A DNA stretch of 64,000 nucleotides, from NCBI RefSeq assembly GCF_018343615.1, contig NZ_JAGYPI010000005.1, positions 62,001 through 126,000 on the forward strand, in the 5' to 3' direction. A model generated the notes under the pieces. That model saw nothing but the letters and a program-made list of their open reading frames with translations, was not told the DNA's origin and ran no database searches. Shown in pieces: positions 26,873 through 35,258 of this stretch (positions are counted from its first letter, which is position 1; each line of letters begins with the position of its first letter). The DNA is from Bacillus sp. FJAT-49736. GTDB lineage: Bacteria; Bacillota; Bacilli; Bacillales; Bacillaceae_C. The translations under genes were made by a program, and so were the position numbers.

Positions 26873-28249
26873 CTACTGTATATTCCCCATCCAACGTAGA
26901 CCTTTTGGAAAATGATTTTTCAACATACCGTTGGCAAGCTTTCCCCATCCAATCGAAAACCCATCCACTTGAATAAGATACCAGCCTTTTGGACCATCCG
27001 CTTTTAATGATTCACCTTTTAAATAGGCAATAATATCAGGAGAATTTTTATCTAGGTTCCATTTATTCTTTACTTCACGCCCTTTTAAAGATAGAGCTAA
27101 TGCATGGGATGGTTCAAAACGATTTTTCTTCAAAGTGCCTAAATGCCATCCTGGACGAATAACCTTTAAATTTTTCAATGATAGCATTTCATTTGGAATA
27201 ATATATAATTGGTCGCCAAATATCACATAATTACCTTTAGGAATCTCATATAAGGTTTCTTTCGCAAATTCAAGAAAATCCTTCAATTGCTTTTGTTCCT
27301 TTAAGGTTTCTGCATATTTCCATTTCAGAGCATCTTCCTCGCCCACTTTTTTTAAAACGGCTATGTAATGCCCTTCACCTGGCACTTTGTGCGGCCAGAT
27401 TCGGATGGTCTTGTCGATATTTTCTGCTCCTGCAGATACCCAATCCTTCCGCCCTTTGCTAAATCCCTCGTACACATGAATATCTTCTATTTCAAAACGA
27501 TCATCTTGATGTAAAAATGCACTGATAACCCCTTCATTTTCTTCTGGTGAGAAGGTGCATGTTGAATACACAAGTCTCCCTCCATGCCGAAGCATTTGTG
27601 CTGCGTGCTTTAGAATATCCAATTGCCTTTCCGCACACACTGCTACATTCTCCACACTCCACTCCTCTCGTGCCTCTGGATCCTTTCGAAACATCCCTTC
27701 ACCGGAGCATGGTGCATCTACCAAAATACGATCGAAGAAGCTTGGAAAACGATCGGCTAATCGGCCTGGTGCTTCATTTGTTACAACGGCGTTTTTAATC
27801 CCCATTCGCTCAATATTTTGCGATAGAATTTTTGCCCGTGCGGGATAGAGCTCATTTGCTATTAAAAGCCCCTGCTGGTTCATCCTCGCTGCCATATGAG
27901 TGGTTTTTCCTCCCGGGGCTGCACACAGGTCCAATACCTTCTCTCCCGGCTTCGGATCTACTAGCTCACTAGCAGCCATTGCACTCGGCTCCTGTATATA
28001 ATACAGGCCAGCTTCATGATATGGATGCTTTCCTGGCCGGTCATCCTCTTTATAGAAATACCCCTCTTTCACCCATGGTATTTTTTCTAGGTGATAAGGA
28101 TTTATGGTTAAAAACTCATCTATAGGTACTTTCAACGTATTCACACGTAAGCCTTGATTTTTCGGTTCATCATAACTCTTTAGAAAATCAGTATATTCAT
28201 CTTGCAGTAGCTCTTGCATCTTGTTAAGGAATTCTTTTGGCAACTCCAT
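26873..28249 (-). CDS. rsmF: RsmF-like rRNA (cytosine-C5)-methyltransferase
   Basis: A 458-residue NOL1/NOP2/Sun family enzyme. SAM-binding motif VLDLCAAPGGKTTHMA is at about 105-120, the first active-site Cys is in VDAPCSGEGMFRKDP, and the catalytic Cys in VYSTCTFSPEENE. The C-terminal part (after about residue 300) fits the RsmF-type PUA-like RNA-binding extensions. It methylates a cytosine of 16S rRNA in homologues. RBS GAGGTGA lies 6 nt before the ATG. It is transcribed toward htpG but separated by the htpG promoter. Confidence 0.88.
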   Translation of the reverse strand: MELPKEFLNKMQELLQDEYTDFLKSYDEPKNQGLRVNTLKVPIDEFLTINPYHLEKIPWVKEGYFYKEDDRPGKHPYHEAGLYYIQEPSAMAASELVDPKPGEKVLDLCAAPGGKTTHMAARMNQQGLLIANELYPARAKILSQNIERMGIKNAVVTNEAPGRLADRFPSFFDRILVDAPCSGEGMFRKDPEAREEWSVENVAVCAERQLDILKHAAQMLRHGGRLVYSTCTFSPEENEGVISAFLHQDDRFEIEDIHVYEGFSKGRKDWVSAGAENIDKTIRIWPHKVPGEGHYIAVLKKVGEEDALKWKYAETLKEQKQLKDFLEFAKETLYEIPKGNYVIFGDQLYIIPNEMLSLKNLKVIRPGWHLGTLKKNRFEPSHALALSLKGREVKNKWNLDKNSPDIIAYLKGESLKADGPKGWYLIQVDGFSIGWGKLANGMLKNHFPKGLRWMGNIQ

Positions 28250-28352
28250 TGGTCATTCACCTCAAAAACGGTTTTTCTCCTTCTTATATTACATGAAGAG
28301 AGCTTTTCCGCAAATTATGATAGAATGAAGTGTAAGAAGGAGTGTGTCACCA

Positions 28353-28730
28353 ATGCAAAAACTGTATTTTGAATCAGCATGGGATAAAACTATTTCCGAA
28401 AAAGACCGAGAGCGAATTCGTGAAGCTTTCCACAAAACAAGTATTCCTCACAATTCACAACTGGAGTTCACCCGATTATGGGAAGCAATAAATCATAAAG
28501 GGGCATTACTCGTGACCGTTCTTATACATAACTTTGACAGCGAGGAACTTACTTTTCACAATAAATTGCTTCAATACCGGGAGAACGAGGAAATCACCGC
28601 TGCTCATCCCTTCACTCTCCCTGTACCCATTAAACCTGAAACGAGTATGCCATGGACGTTTATTTTTCCCGCTGTTCATTTTTATCGCGAGCCCTTGTTA
28701 AAGAATGGAAGGTTAGAAATCATCCGTTAA
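28353..28730 (+). CDS. SLAP domain-containing protein
   Basis: A 125-residue protein matching the SLAP_DUP domain found in Bacillaceae beside accessory Sec/S-layer assembly genes, and also as single proteins. Recognisable parts are LYFESAWDKTISEKDRERI at the start, GALLVTVLIHNF and IFPAVHFYREPL. No signal peptide or membrane segment is seen. Start: ATG at 28353, 10 nt after AAGAAGGAG; an in-frame GTG at 28344 touches that site. Its last 4 bp overlap the end of the convergent toxin-like gene. Function unknown. Confidence 0.65.
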   Translation: MQKLYFESAWDKTISEKDRERIREAFHKTSIPHNSQLEFTRLWEAINHKGALLVTVLIHNFDSEELTFHNKLLQYRENEEITAAHPFTLPVPIKPETSMPWTFIFPAVHFYREPLLKNGRLEIIR

Positions 28731-29668
28731 AACCGATACCCATTATGATAATCCGTCCATCCATCAGCTATTGCATTTGAATCATCGGGATTGTCAAAAT
28801 AAGAGAACAGATATTTCCAATTAGACGTTCCTGAATATACTTGATACATTCCGGCCGAGATTCTAAGGACCTTGCAGCTGAATCCTGCTGCTGCCCCCAT
28901 ATACCCGAAATGATGGTTGCCAATATACTCACCGTTTTTTTCCCTGCCTTGAAAAATATAGACGGTATTATCCCCGATAATTCTCTTTAAGTCCCATATT
29001 CCATACGATCTTGTAATATAGTAAAATACTCCTAGCCTATACGTATTGGCAAAAGCATGACCTTTAGATTCTACATACTTTTCATAATTTCTTTTTAGTT
29101 CTTTTGCAAAACGAATGTTAAGCTGATAGGTTCTCGCAATTAAGAATGTGTTTAACTCCTTTTTATCTTTATTTAAAATTGGCTCTTCCCCTAAAGTAAT
29201 ATCCTTCCAACGTTTATTTACTTCTTTCTCAATAAACTTCACTTCTTCTAAAATCAGTTTCTCCAGCTCCACTTTTTCCTTTCTGCTTAAGGATGTTTGA
29301 TGGATAAAAAGGGCAGATAAAAAAAAACAAATGGAGGGTACATAAACAAAGTTGGAAATAGAAAGATCCTTTTGCACATTCAAAAATAGGTAGTGAAATA
29401 CAGGTAAGCTTATTAAAAAAGCGATCCACATGATATATGACCTTTGGCAAATAGCTGCAATAAATGCTATCGAAGCCGGAATAAAAAGAAATATTGTAAT
29501 TTCAAGCTTTATATTATTCTTATATTCTTCGGAGTACGGAAAATACAGTGCTTGCCAAATGCAGAAACCAATAATTGCACCTGCTATTCCTAAGAGAACG
29601 CCCAAATAGCTTTTATAATTCCTGGTTGGATAGTATCGAAAGAAAAACACAAGGCGGTTTAATTTCAT
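28727..29668 (-). CDS. Membrane protein with C-terminal polymorphic-toxin-type-44-like (Ntox44) domain
   Basis: A 313-residue protein. Four hydrophobic helices lie within about residues 20-125, followed by a charged coiled-coil-like stretch (SRKEKVELEKLILEEVKFIEKEV in outline, 127-150). The C-terminal 110 residues resemble the bacterial toxin 44 domain: a WDLK motif (225-228), GNHHFGYMGAAAGFS (250-264), GMYQVYSGTS, and a final DNPDDSNAIADGWTDY. Ntox44 is a predicted RNase domain of polymorphic toxins. It usually follows WXG/LXG or secretion modules, not a membrane anchor like this. The ATG at 29668 has GAGGAG 8 nt upstream. A broken 57-codon gene ends 18 bp upstream. Domain call is by motif memory. 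Confidence 0.6.
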   Translation of the reverse strand: MKLNRLVFFFRYYPTRNYKSYLGVLLGIAGAIIGFCIWQALYFPYSEEYKNNIKLEITIFLFIPASIAFIAAICQRSYIMWIAFLISLPVFHYLFLNVQKDLSISNFVYVPSICFFLSALFIHQTSLSRKEKVELEKLILEEVKFIEKEVNKRWKDITLGEEPILNKDKKELNTFLIARTYQLNIRFAKELKRNYEKYVESKGHAFANTYRLGVFYYITRSYGIWDLKRIIGDNTVYIFQGREKNGEYIGNHHFGYMGAAAGFSCKVLRISAGMYQVYSGTSNWKYLFSYFDNPDDSNAIADGWTDYHNGYRF

Positions 29669-29686
29669 TTTCCCCACTCCTCATCC

Positions 29687-29859
29687 TTAAAGTCCAATAT
29701 AGTGTATGCACACTACCGTTCTCTCGTCGCCATCAATTATGTAGCCTGTAATGGTTTTAAAAACTTCCCCTTTATCCAATTTATTATTACTTGGCATATG
29801 CTGTTTACGAAATTCCTCTGCTTAAATAAAAGCAGTTCCTCTTGAATCGATCTAGTCAT
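29687..29859 (-). pseudogene. Small gene (about 57 codons) broken by a 1-nt deletion
   Basis: From ATG 29859 (GAGGAGATATGA upstream) the frame reads MTRSIQEELLLFK and then shifts. In the next frame AEEFRKQHMPSNNKLDK continues to IIDGDERTVVCIHYIGL-stop at 29687. Adding one A after TTTAA joins the two parts into one sensible polar protein. It lies in the same direction as the Ntox44-like gene, 18 bp ahead of it, and directly after a terminator, so the two would form one operon. It is not recognised; a partner or immunity role is only a guess. A sequencing error is possible. Confidence 0.5.
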
Positions 29860-29886
29860 TCATATCTCCTCTCAAAAAAATAAAAA

Positions 29887-29914
29887 GGCCTAACTTCTAA
29901 AAAGAAGTTAGGCC
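29887..29914 (-). terminator. Strong terminator upstream of the toxin-like operon
   Basis: Perfect 12-bp stem GGCCTAACTTCT/AGAAGTTAGGCC with a 4-nt loop and T5AT7 on the minus strand. It is the second terminator after the proline dehydrogenase gene. The stretch 29915-30129 between the two holds nothing else that I recognise. Confidence 0.8.
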
Positions 29915-30129
29915 ACGGTTAAGACGACTATATTCATAGTTTCTTCCATTTACCAAACTATATACGATGAGCGAATATATATGTACTATTAATTATTATC
30001 TAATCTGAATAAAAAACTAATGACTGCAAGACATTAGCCACCCTTATTTTAACATTACTATCTAAATACTTGCAATAAAATAAACTAGAATTATGTATAT
30101 ATGTACAAATTTACTAAATTAATATAAAA

Positions 30130-30155
30130 AGCAGGAACAAGCTAAGGTTCCTGCT
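30130..30155 (-). terminator. Terminator of the proline dehydrogenase gene
   Basis: AGCAGGAAC/GTTCCTGCT stem with an 8-nt loop, followed by TTTTTATA on the minus strand. Confidence 0.8.
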
Positions 30156-30164
30156 AAAAATCTA

Positions 30165-31142
30165 TTATTTATCCTTATTTCTCTTGGACATTCTACCTAA
30201 TACGAATGCCCCTGCAGCTAAACCAATCATTGTATTGGTTTTTTTATTAAATACTTGCTTAACTACAAGATTTACGTTTTGTGGTCTTTCTGCAAGACGT
30301 CTCATAAAATATCCATACCAATCTTTCCCGAAAGGTACGTACGTACAGAAGTTATAGCCCTCTTTCGCTAGAGCAAGCTGCATATCTCTTCTGAATCCGT
30401 AAAGCATTTGGAATTCAAATTTATCATTTGGTATATTATGTGCTTTTACAAATTTCTTCACATGATTTATGACATGGTGGTCATGAGTTGCAATTGATGT
30501 GAATTTTCCGTTTAACAAATGCCATTCAATTAGTTTAATAAAGTTGGCATCGATTTCTTTTTTCTCTTGGAATGCATATTCCTTCGGTTCTTTATATGCA
30601 CCTTTTACAATACGTAAACGATAGTTTTTATATTTTTCAAGGTTTTCTTGAGCATTGTAGAAATAAGCCTGAATAACAGTTCCAACATTATCATATTCTA
30701 GTGAAAGATCATCTAAAATATCAAAGGAAGGCTGCAGATGGCCGTAATCTTCCATATCAATATTAACGAAAATATCGTAACGGCTTGCAGTGTCTACAAT
30801 TTCACGCAAATTATTTAAACAGAATGTATAATCAATATCCAAGCCAAGCTGTGTAGGCTTTAAGGATATATGAGCATCAACGCCATTTTCATGAATAGCT
30901 TCAATAACAGCAAGGATTTGATCCTTTGCCTCAGTAGCCTCTTCTTCTTTATAAACAAACTCTCCCAAATTATCTACCGTACAGGAAATTCCATGAGAGT
31001 TAAGCTCTTTTATACTTTGGATTGTTTCTTCAATATTTGTTCCAGCTACAACATTTTGCGCACCTAATTTAAGGCCGTATTTTTTTGCTGCTGTATTAAG
31101 AAATTGGTTTTTGGATAAGCCCATAAAAAAATCTTTCAACAT
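30165..31142 (-). CDS. Proline dehydrogenase (PutB/FadM type)
   Basis: A 325-residue single-domain proline dehydrogenase that oxidises proline to pyrroline-5-carboxylate with FAD and feeds electrons to the respiratory chain. Signatures are YRLRIVKGAYKEP, IATHDHHVINHV, FEFQMLYGFRRDM and YVPFGKDWYGYFMRRLAERPQN (substrate-carboxylate arginines). A hydrophobic C-terminal stretch (TMIGLAAGAFVLGRM) could give membrane contact. Start: ATG at 31142, 9 nt after AAGGAG. No P5C dehydrogenase gene or proline permease is adjacent, unlike the putBCP operon of B. subtilis. Confidence 0.9.
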   Translation of the reverse strand: MLKDFFMGLSKNQFLNTAAKKYGLKLGAQNVVAGTNIEETIQSIKELNSHGISCTVDNLGEFVYKEEEATEAKDQILAVIEAIHENGVDAHISLKPTQLGLDIDYTFCLNNLREIVDTASRYDIFVNIDMEDYGHLQPSFDILDDLSLEYDNVGTVIQAYFYNAQENLEKYKNYRLRIVKGAYKEPKEYAFQEKKEIDANFIKLIEWHLLNGKFTSIATHDHHVINHVKKFVKAHNIPNDKFEFQMLYGFRRDMQLALAKEGYNFCTYVPFGKDWYGYFMRRLAERPQNVNLVVKQVFNKKTNTMIGLAAGAFVLGRMSKRNKDK

Positions 31143-31262
31143 CACTATTACTCCTTAGTTGTTGGTTTTTTATTTTCATTATAGCACAATTTATTGAATA
31201 CGCTATCAATCTACGAAAATTGTTGATTTTTGTCAAAAGGTTTAATTATTCAAATAAAATAA

Positions 31263-31285
31263 GACAGTTTCATAGAAAAACTGCC
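31263..31285 (-). terminator. Terminator after the LysM/GH18 gene
   Basis: GACAGTTT/AAACTGCC stem with a 7-nt loop; TTATTTTATTT follows on the minus strand. Confidence 0.7.
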
Positions 31286-31296
31286 CTTTATTCGCC

Positions 31297-32559
31297 CTAG
31301 AACTTCCTAATTGTAAAAAATTTCCTCAATAACCAAACGCCTGGTGCAAACCCAAGTGATAACTGCCATGCACCGATAGATTGTAGGTTATAGCTGCGAA
31401 CTAATTGCATTTTTGCACTCATACTTCTTACGTCTTCAAACCAAACTTCATGTGTCTGTCCTTGTTCATCCATATATCGGAAATAAGGTGACTGGTATTC
31501 TTCCGAGTATTGGACAGGAGATTGATAACGCATGGCTGTTTCTATTGCATCTTGGTTAGATATACCTGGTGCTATTCTTCCTGGGTTATATGGGATAATC
31601 CAATTATATCCATATAAAGGTACGCCTAAAATAATTTTTTTGCTGGGAACGGTATGAAGGGCAAATTCTATGGATTTTCTTACCTCCGTTATTGGAGCTA
31701 CGGGACCTGCTTCACTCCCAGCATGATGCCAATCATATGCCATAATGAACAATTAATCCACGACTGCTCCAATTCCTCCATAATCATATCCCCTCAACCA
31801 TGGAATATCTTCACTTGTTTTGGCAGGAACCGCGATGGTTACCGGCAACCTATCCGGTCTTAAGCGATCCTTTAATTCTCTTAAAAACCCAGTAAATAAA
31901 TCCCTATCCCCAGCTTTCACACGTTCAAAATCAATATTAACGCCACCGTAGCCATTTCTTTTCACCAAATAAACTATATTGTTTACTAAATTAGTGCGTG
32001 CTGTCGGATTATTTAATACGTTACTTACAAGATCGGAGCTAAATCCTTGGGAGGTTATGTTTGTTATTGTGACAAGGGGTATTACTCGATGCTGCCAAGT
32101 AGTACGAATGGCCACTTCATCATTTAGAACGTTAATAATATCACCGTTATCACCAAAATGATATTCGAAGATCGCAATGGAAGAAGAATAGGGGGCAAAT
32201 TGACTAATTAATTGAGCATCTTGCTCAGGACTTCGAACTTGATAATATTGCAAAGTACCAGCAATATAGTTGGATATATCGGGTATTTTAATTTCCATAC
32301 CCGGATGAATGGAAGCAGGATTAATAGAGGGATTTGCTTTTCTTAATTCGTCCATACTTACCATTGCCTTTTTGGCAATTTCAAAAAAGGAATCCCCTGG
32401 TTGCACAATATAGGTATAACTTGGAACCAGTATCGCTTGGCCAAGTACAAGATTAGAGTCACCCAAACCATTCGCCAATCTTAATCTGTTAAGTGAAGTA
32501 TGGTACATCCTGCTAATCTTAAATAATGAATCTCCCTGTCGAACTATATGAATAAACAT
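31297..32559 (-). pseudogene. LysM-LysM-GH18 spore cortex hydrolase-like gene with in-frame stop
   Basis: Two LysM peptidoglycan-binding modules (about residues 2-46, HIVRQGDSLFKISRMY, and 48-94, YIVQPGDSFFEIAKK) precede a GH18 barrel whose catalytic motif YGGVNIDFERV keeps the acid E212. The order and total of 420 codons match YaaH/SleL-type N-acetylglucosaminidases of spore germination. Codon 269 is TAA (31753-31755), flanked by GAVVD and (L)FIMAYDWHH, with the frame continuing normally for 151 more codons. A single substitution from TAT/TAC would explain it. The start is ATG 32559 with GGAGGGG upstream. Readthrough or a new start is unlikely to give active enzyme, since the barrel is cut. 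Confidence 0.8.
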
Positions 32560-32697
32560 CTTATTCCCCTCCCGTACACTAGTAAACACTAATATATATA
32601 CGATGAAGGGTAGGAGGGACATCCCTAATAAATATTTTTTTACATGAATATACTTTGGTTTCTGTAAAATATTTTTTAACTACTCTCTAACAAATAT

Positions 32698-33339
32698 TTA
32701 GCGCTCATCCACAGCAACTGAATCGAACATATTAATTGGATATAAATTACCTTCCAGTGCAAAAGAAATTTTCCCCGTTTCCTCTGAAACGACAAGAGCA
32801 AGTGCATCACTTAGCTCCGTTACACCAAGAGCTGCCCGATGCCTGGTTCCAACTTTTTCTTTTCCTATTTTTCTTTTTGTTAGAGGAAGAACATTCGACG
32901 CTGAAACTACAATATTACCCCTAATAACAACAGCGCCATCATGAAGAGGATTTCCGGGATAAAAGATCGCCTCTAATAATTTGGAAGTAACGACTGCCTC
33001 CATTGGGGTTCCTTTTTGTATAATGGAATCTATAGATTGACTTCGTTCTACCACAATCAATGCACCGTGTCTTTGTTTAGATAGATGCTGTACAGATGCA
33101 GATAAATCCTCATAGGTATCTGTAAATGTGGATAAATAACAGTTTAAATAAAAGGATGCGGCCATGGCTTCAATATCCACCAATTGATTTTTAGCCTCTT
33201 CCAAACAGTTTAGGAGGCAGTAGTCTTCCCCATCAAGCTTTGCAACATTTGATTGAAGATGAGCAATTAAATGTTGAATTTCGACTATCAACTTCTGTTT
33301 CATTGGAGAAAAGTCACAGTTTTTTTTAGACATATTCAT
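32698..33339 (-). CDS. cdaS: Diadenylate cyclase CdaS (sporulation type)
   Basis: A 213-residue c-di-AMP synthase. Residues 10-70 are the helical N-terminal YojJ-type domain that inhibits and multimerises CdaS. Residues 75-205 are the DAC domain, with GALIVVERSQSID, the catalytic DGA in NPLHDGAVVIRG and the ATP-contacting RHR in GTRHRAALG. B. subtilis CdaS is 207 residues and made in the forespore, where c-di-AMP supports germination. GGGAGA precedes paired ATGs. The LysM/GH18 gene follows on the same strand after 138 bp, which suggests a shared sporulation theme rather than an operon. A MITE-like copy sits just upstream. Confidence 0.9.
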   Translation of the reverse strand: MNMSKKNCDFSPMKQKLIVEIQHLIAHLQSNVAKLDGEDYCLLNCLEEAKNQLVDIEAMAASFYLNCYLSTFTDTYEDLSASVQHLSKQRHGALIVVERSQSIDSIIQKGTPMEAVVTSKLLEAIFYPGNPLHDGAVVIRGNIVVSASNVLPLTKRKIGKEKVGTRHRAALGVTELSDALALVVSEETGKISFALEGNLYPINMFDSVAVDER

Positions 33340-33358
33340 TCATCTCCCTTTTATTAAT

Positions 33359-33517
33359 AGCTGTTTTCGCACATATTGTTAAATTCTAAAAGCCGATTTT
33401 AATTGGTTGTTTTTCGTTTATAGATTTCCATCCTAATATAGTCTTGCAAGAGGCATCTTTTCTTAAGATGATTTTTGATACTTAACCAAAGTAAGGATCA
33501 AAGTTTAATGAGAGTTA
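33359..33517. repeat. MITE-like dispersed element, copy C
   Basis: About 159 bp sharing AGCTGTTTTCG, TTGTTTTTCGTTTAT, TATAGTCTTGCAAGAGGCATCTTTTCTTAAGA (in outline) and GATCAAAGTTTAATGAGAG with copies A and B. The right terminus is the most degraded. It lies directly upstream of cdaS. The rest of the gap to 33755 shows no gene. Confidence 0.65.
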
Positions 33518-33755
33518 CCGTTCAAAAGATGAATCTCTTACTAATCCATAAAATTCATTTAATAGCCTGTCTATTTATGGAGTTTTAAAATCAATATCCT
33601 TGTTTAAGCTACAGGTTAATACCACTCTCTTCCCAAACAATAAGCTCTTTCTGAACTAGTATTTGCAAATTTCTTCACAAATAAAATCCAAAAATGAAGT
33701 TGCATAACGAATATTCCAAAATGATGGTGTCAGTCCCTAAAAGTGACATAAAAAA

Positions 33756-33785
33756 TTGAAGCTCCTTTAAACAAGGTAGCTTCAA
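33756..33785 (-). terminator. Terminator of the MFS exporter gene
   Basis: TTGAAGCT/AGCTTCAA stem with a 14-nt loop and T6 on the minus strand. Confidence 0.75.
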
Positions 33786-33833
33786 CTGTCCATTTTCAGT
33801 CATAAATTAGCAATCGAAATTTTTAGATCCCCC

Positions 33834-35135
33834 TTAATGGATAGCAGGAGCTTTTTCCTTAATAATGCCATTCTCTCCCCATTCAGGATGTGCCTTGCGA
33901 ATAACGGATGGTCTAGCAAGTATCATTACTACACCTATTAGGAAAAGTGCGGAGACCATGAGTATCCATTGAGCAGGGATGAAATCGTATAGGAAGCCAT
34001 ATAAAACCATTGCTAGTGGTGAAAGTGCTTGCGCCATTGTTTCTATTATAGAAAAAACTCGTCCTTTATAATCATCATCGATTTGCTTCTGAAGCATTAC
34101 TTGCATTGGTGTGTTTATTAAAATAATTAATGCGCCAAACCCTATCATCAGTACCATATAGAAAATGATCAGCCAAGAGTAGGACATCTTTATAATAAGT
34201 GGCAAGGCTATCCCGGACATTAAAATTCCTAAGGCAATTATGCCGCGTTTTGATAATAGGAGTGGATACTTCACCTCTTTACGGAATGAAAAATAGAAAG
34301 ATAGTATCAGCATTCCAATTGCAAACGCCCCTTCTGTTAATCCGAAATGCTGTGAGTCTATTTTTAACCTATCAATCAGTATGAATGAATATCCTACCTG
34401 ATGTGCACCGAAGAAGAAATTCACTAATAAAGCTATCCATATAACCGTGGTAATAAGCGGATTCAATTTTAAATACGCAATTCCGGATTTCATGCTCTGC
34501 CAGATTGGTTCCTTCTTTTTTCCTTCTCCATTTGTTTTTCGATTTGCAAATAGCTTAAAATTCATTGTTGACTCGAGAATTACTGCAATGCCCGATGCTA
34601 TCATGTATATAATCAGAAATACCGGCATAGACACAATACCATACAACAATCCTCCTACAACTGGGCTTCCAATGGCTGCAAATGAAATAGACATTTGATT
34701 TAAAGACATTGCTTTCTGTATTCTTGCCTCATCAATTAGTCCAGTAATAGAGGAAGTGAAATTCACTCCGGAAAACGTTGATGTTAAGGATAAAACACAA
34801 GTAGTAATATAAATAGCAATTAAAGAAAGATCCGAGGTTAAACACACTGTAAGTAGAACACCGATCGCCACCGTCTGAACAATCTGGGAAGTGATAGCAA
34901 TTGTCTTTCTGGGGAAATTATCGGAAACATATCCTGCAAAAGGACCTGCCAGTGTACGAGGCAGGATACTACATAGAAGATTTGCTGCAAAATTAGTGGC
35001 AGATCCGGTTAATTGTAAAATATAAAAACTGATGGCAAAAGAATATACTTGTGCACCAAAGGAACCAATAAGTTTACTAATTGTAAAGGTCCAAAGATGA
35101 TAAGTGGCCTTTTTCAACTTTAATTCACTATCCAT
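33834..35135 (-). CDS. MFS transporter (exporter type)
   Basis: A 433-residue protein with 12 predicted helices and a central cytoplasmic loop (ANRKTNGEGKKKEPIWQSM in outline). The motif-A-like GYVSDNFPRKTIAI follows TM2. It resembles the MFS_3/enterobactin-exporter-like group that exports peptides, siderophores or drugs. It is divergent from an RRNPP-like HTH/TPR regulator, with overlapping back-to-back promoters and two copies of a palindrome between them, so it is probably controlled by that regulator. Substrate unknown. Confidence 0.8.
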   Translation of the reverse strand: MDSELKLKKATYHLWTFTISKLIGSFGAQVYSFAISFYILQLTGSATNFAANLLCSILPRTLAGPFAGYVSDNFPRKTIAITSQIVQTVAIGVLLTVCLTSDLSLIAIYITTCVLSLTSTFSGVNFTSSITGLIDEARIQKAMSLNQMSISFAAIGSPVVGGLLYGIVSMPVFLIIYMIASGIAVILESTMNFKLFANRKTNGEGKKKEPIWQSMKSGIAYLKLNPLITTVIWIALLVNFFFGAHQVGYSFILIDRLKIDSQHFGLTEGAFAIGMLILSFYFSFRKEVKYPLLLSKRGIIALGILMSGIALPLIIKMSYSWLIIFYMVLMIGFGALIILINTPMQVMLQKQIDDDYKGRVFSIIETMAQALSPLAMVLYGFLYDFIPAQWILMVSALFLIGVVMILARPSVIRKAHPEWGENGIIKEKAPAIH

Positions 35136-35151
35136 GTTAATCCTTCACCCC

Positions 35152-35226
35152 AAAAGTTTAATTTTATTAAACAAATCATAACATGGAATTACTTTGACTA
35201 CAAGAAAAAGTTTAATATAATTTAAC
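35152..35226. promoter_or_regulatory. Divergent promoters with two palindromic operators
   Basis: Two copies of a palindromic box, GTTTAATTTTATTAAAC (35156-35172) and GTTTAATATAATTTAAC (35210-35226), lie 54 bp apart, each preceded by AAAA. Plus-strand promoter: TTGACT (35194-35199), 16 nt, TATAAT (35216-35221), with the second box over the -10. Minus-strand promoter: TTGTAG (35203-35198), 17 nt, TATGAT (35180-35175), with the first box just downstream. The layout suggests joint control of both genes by the plus-strand regulator. Confidence 0.6.
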
Positions 35227-35258
35227 TATCCGCTAAATTTAGGAGTGTGTGTGCAAAA

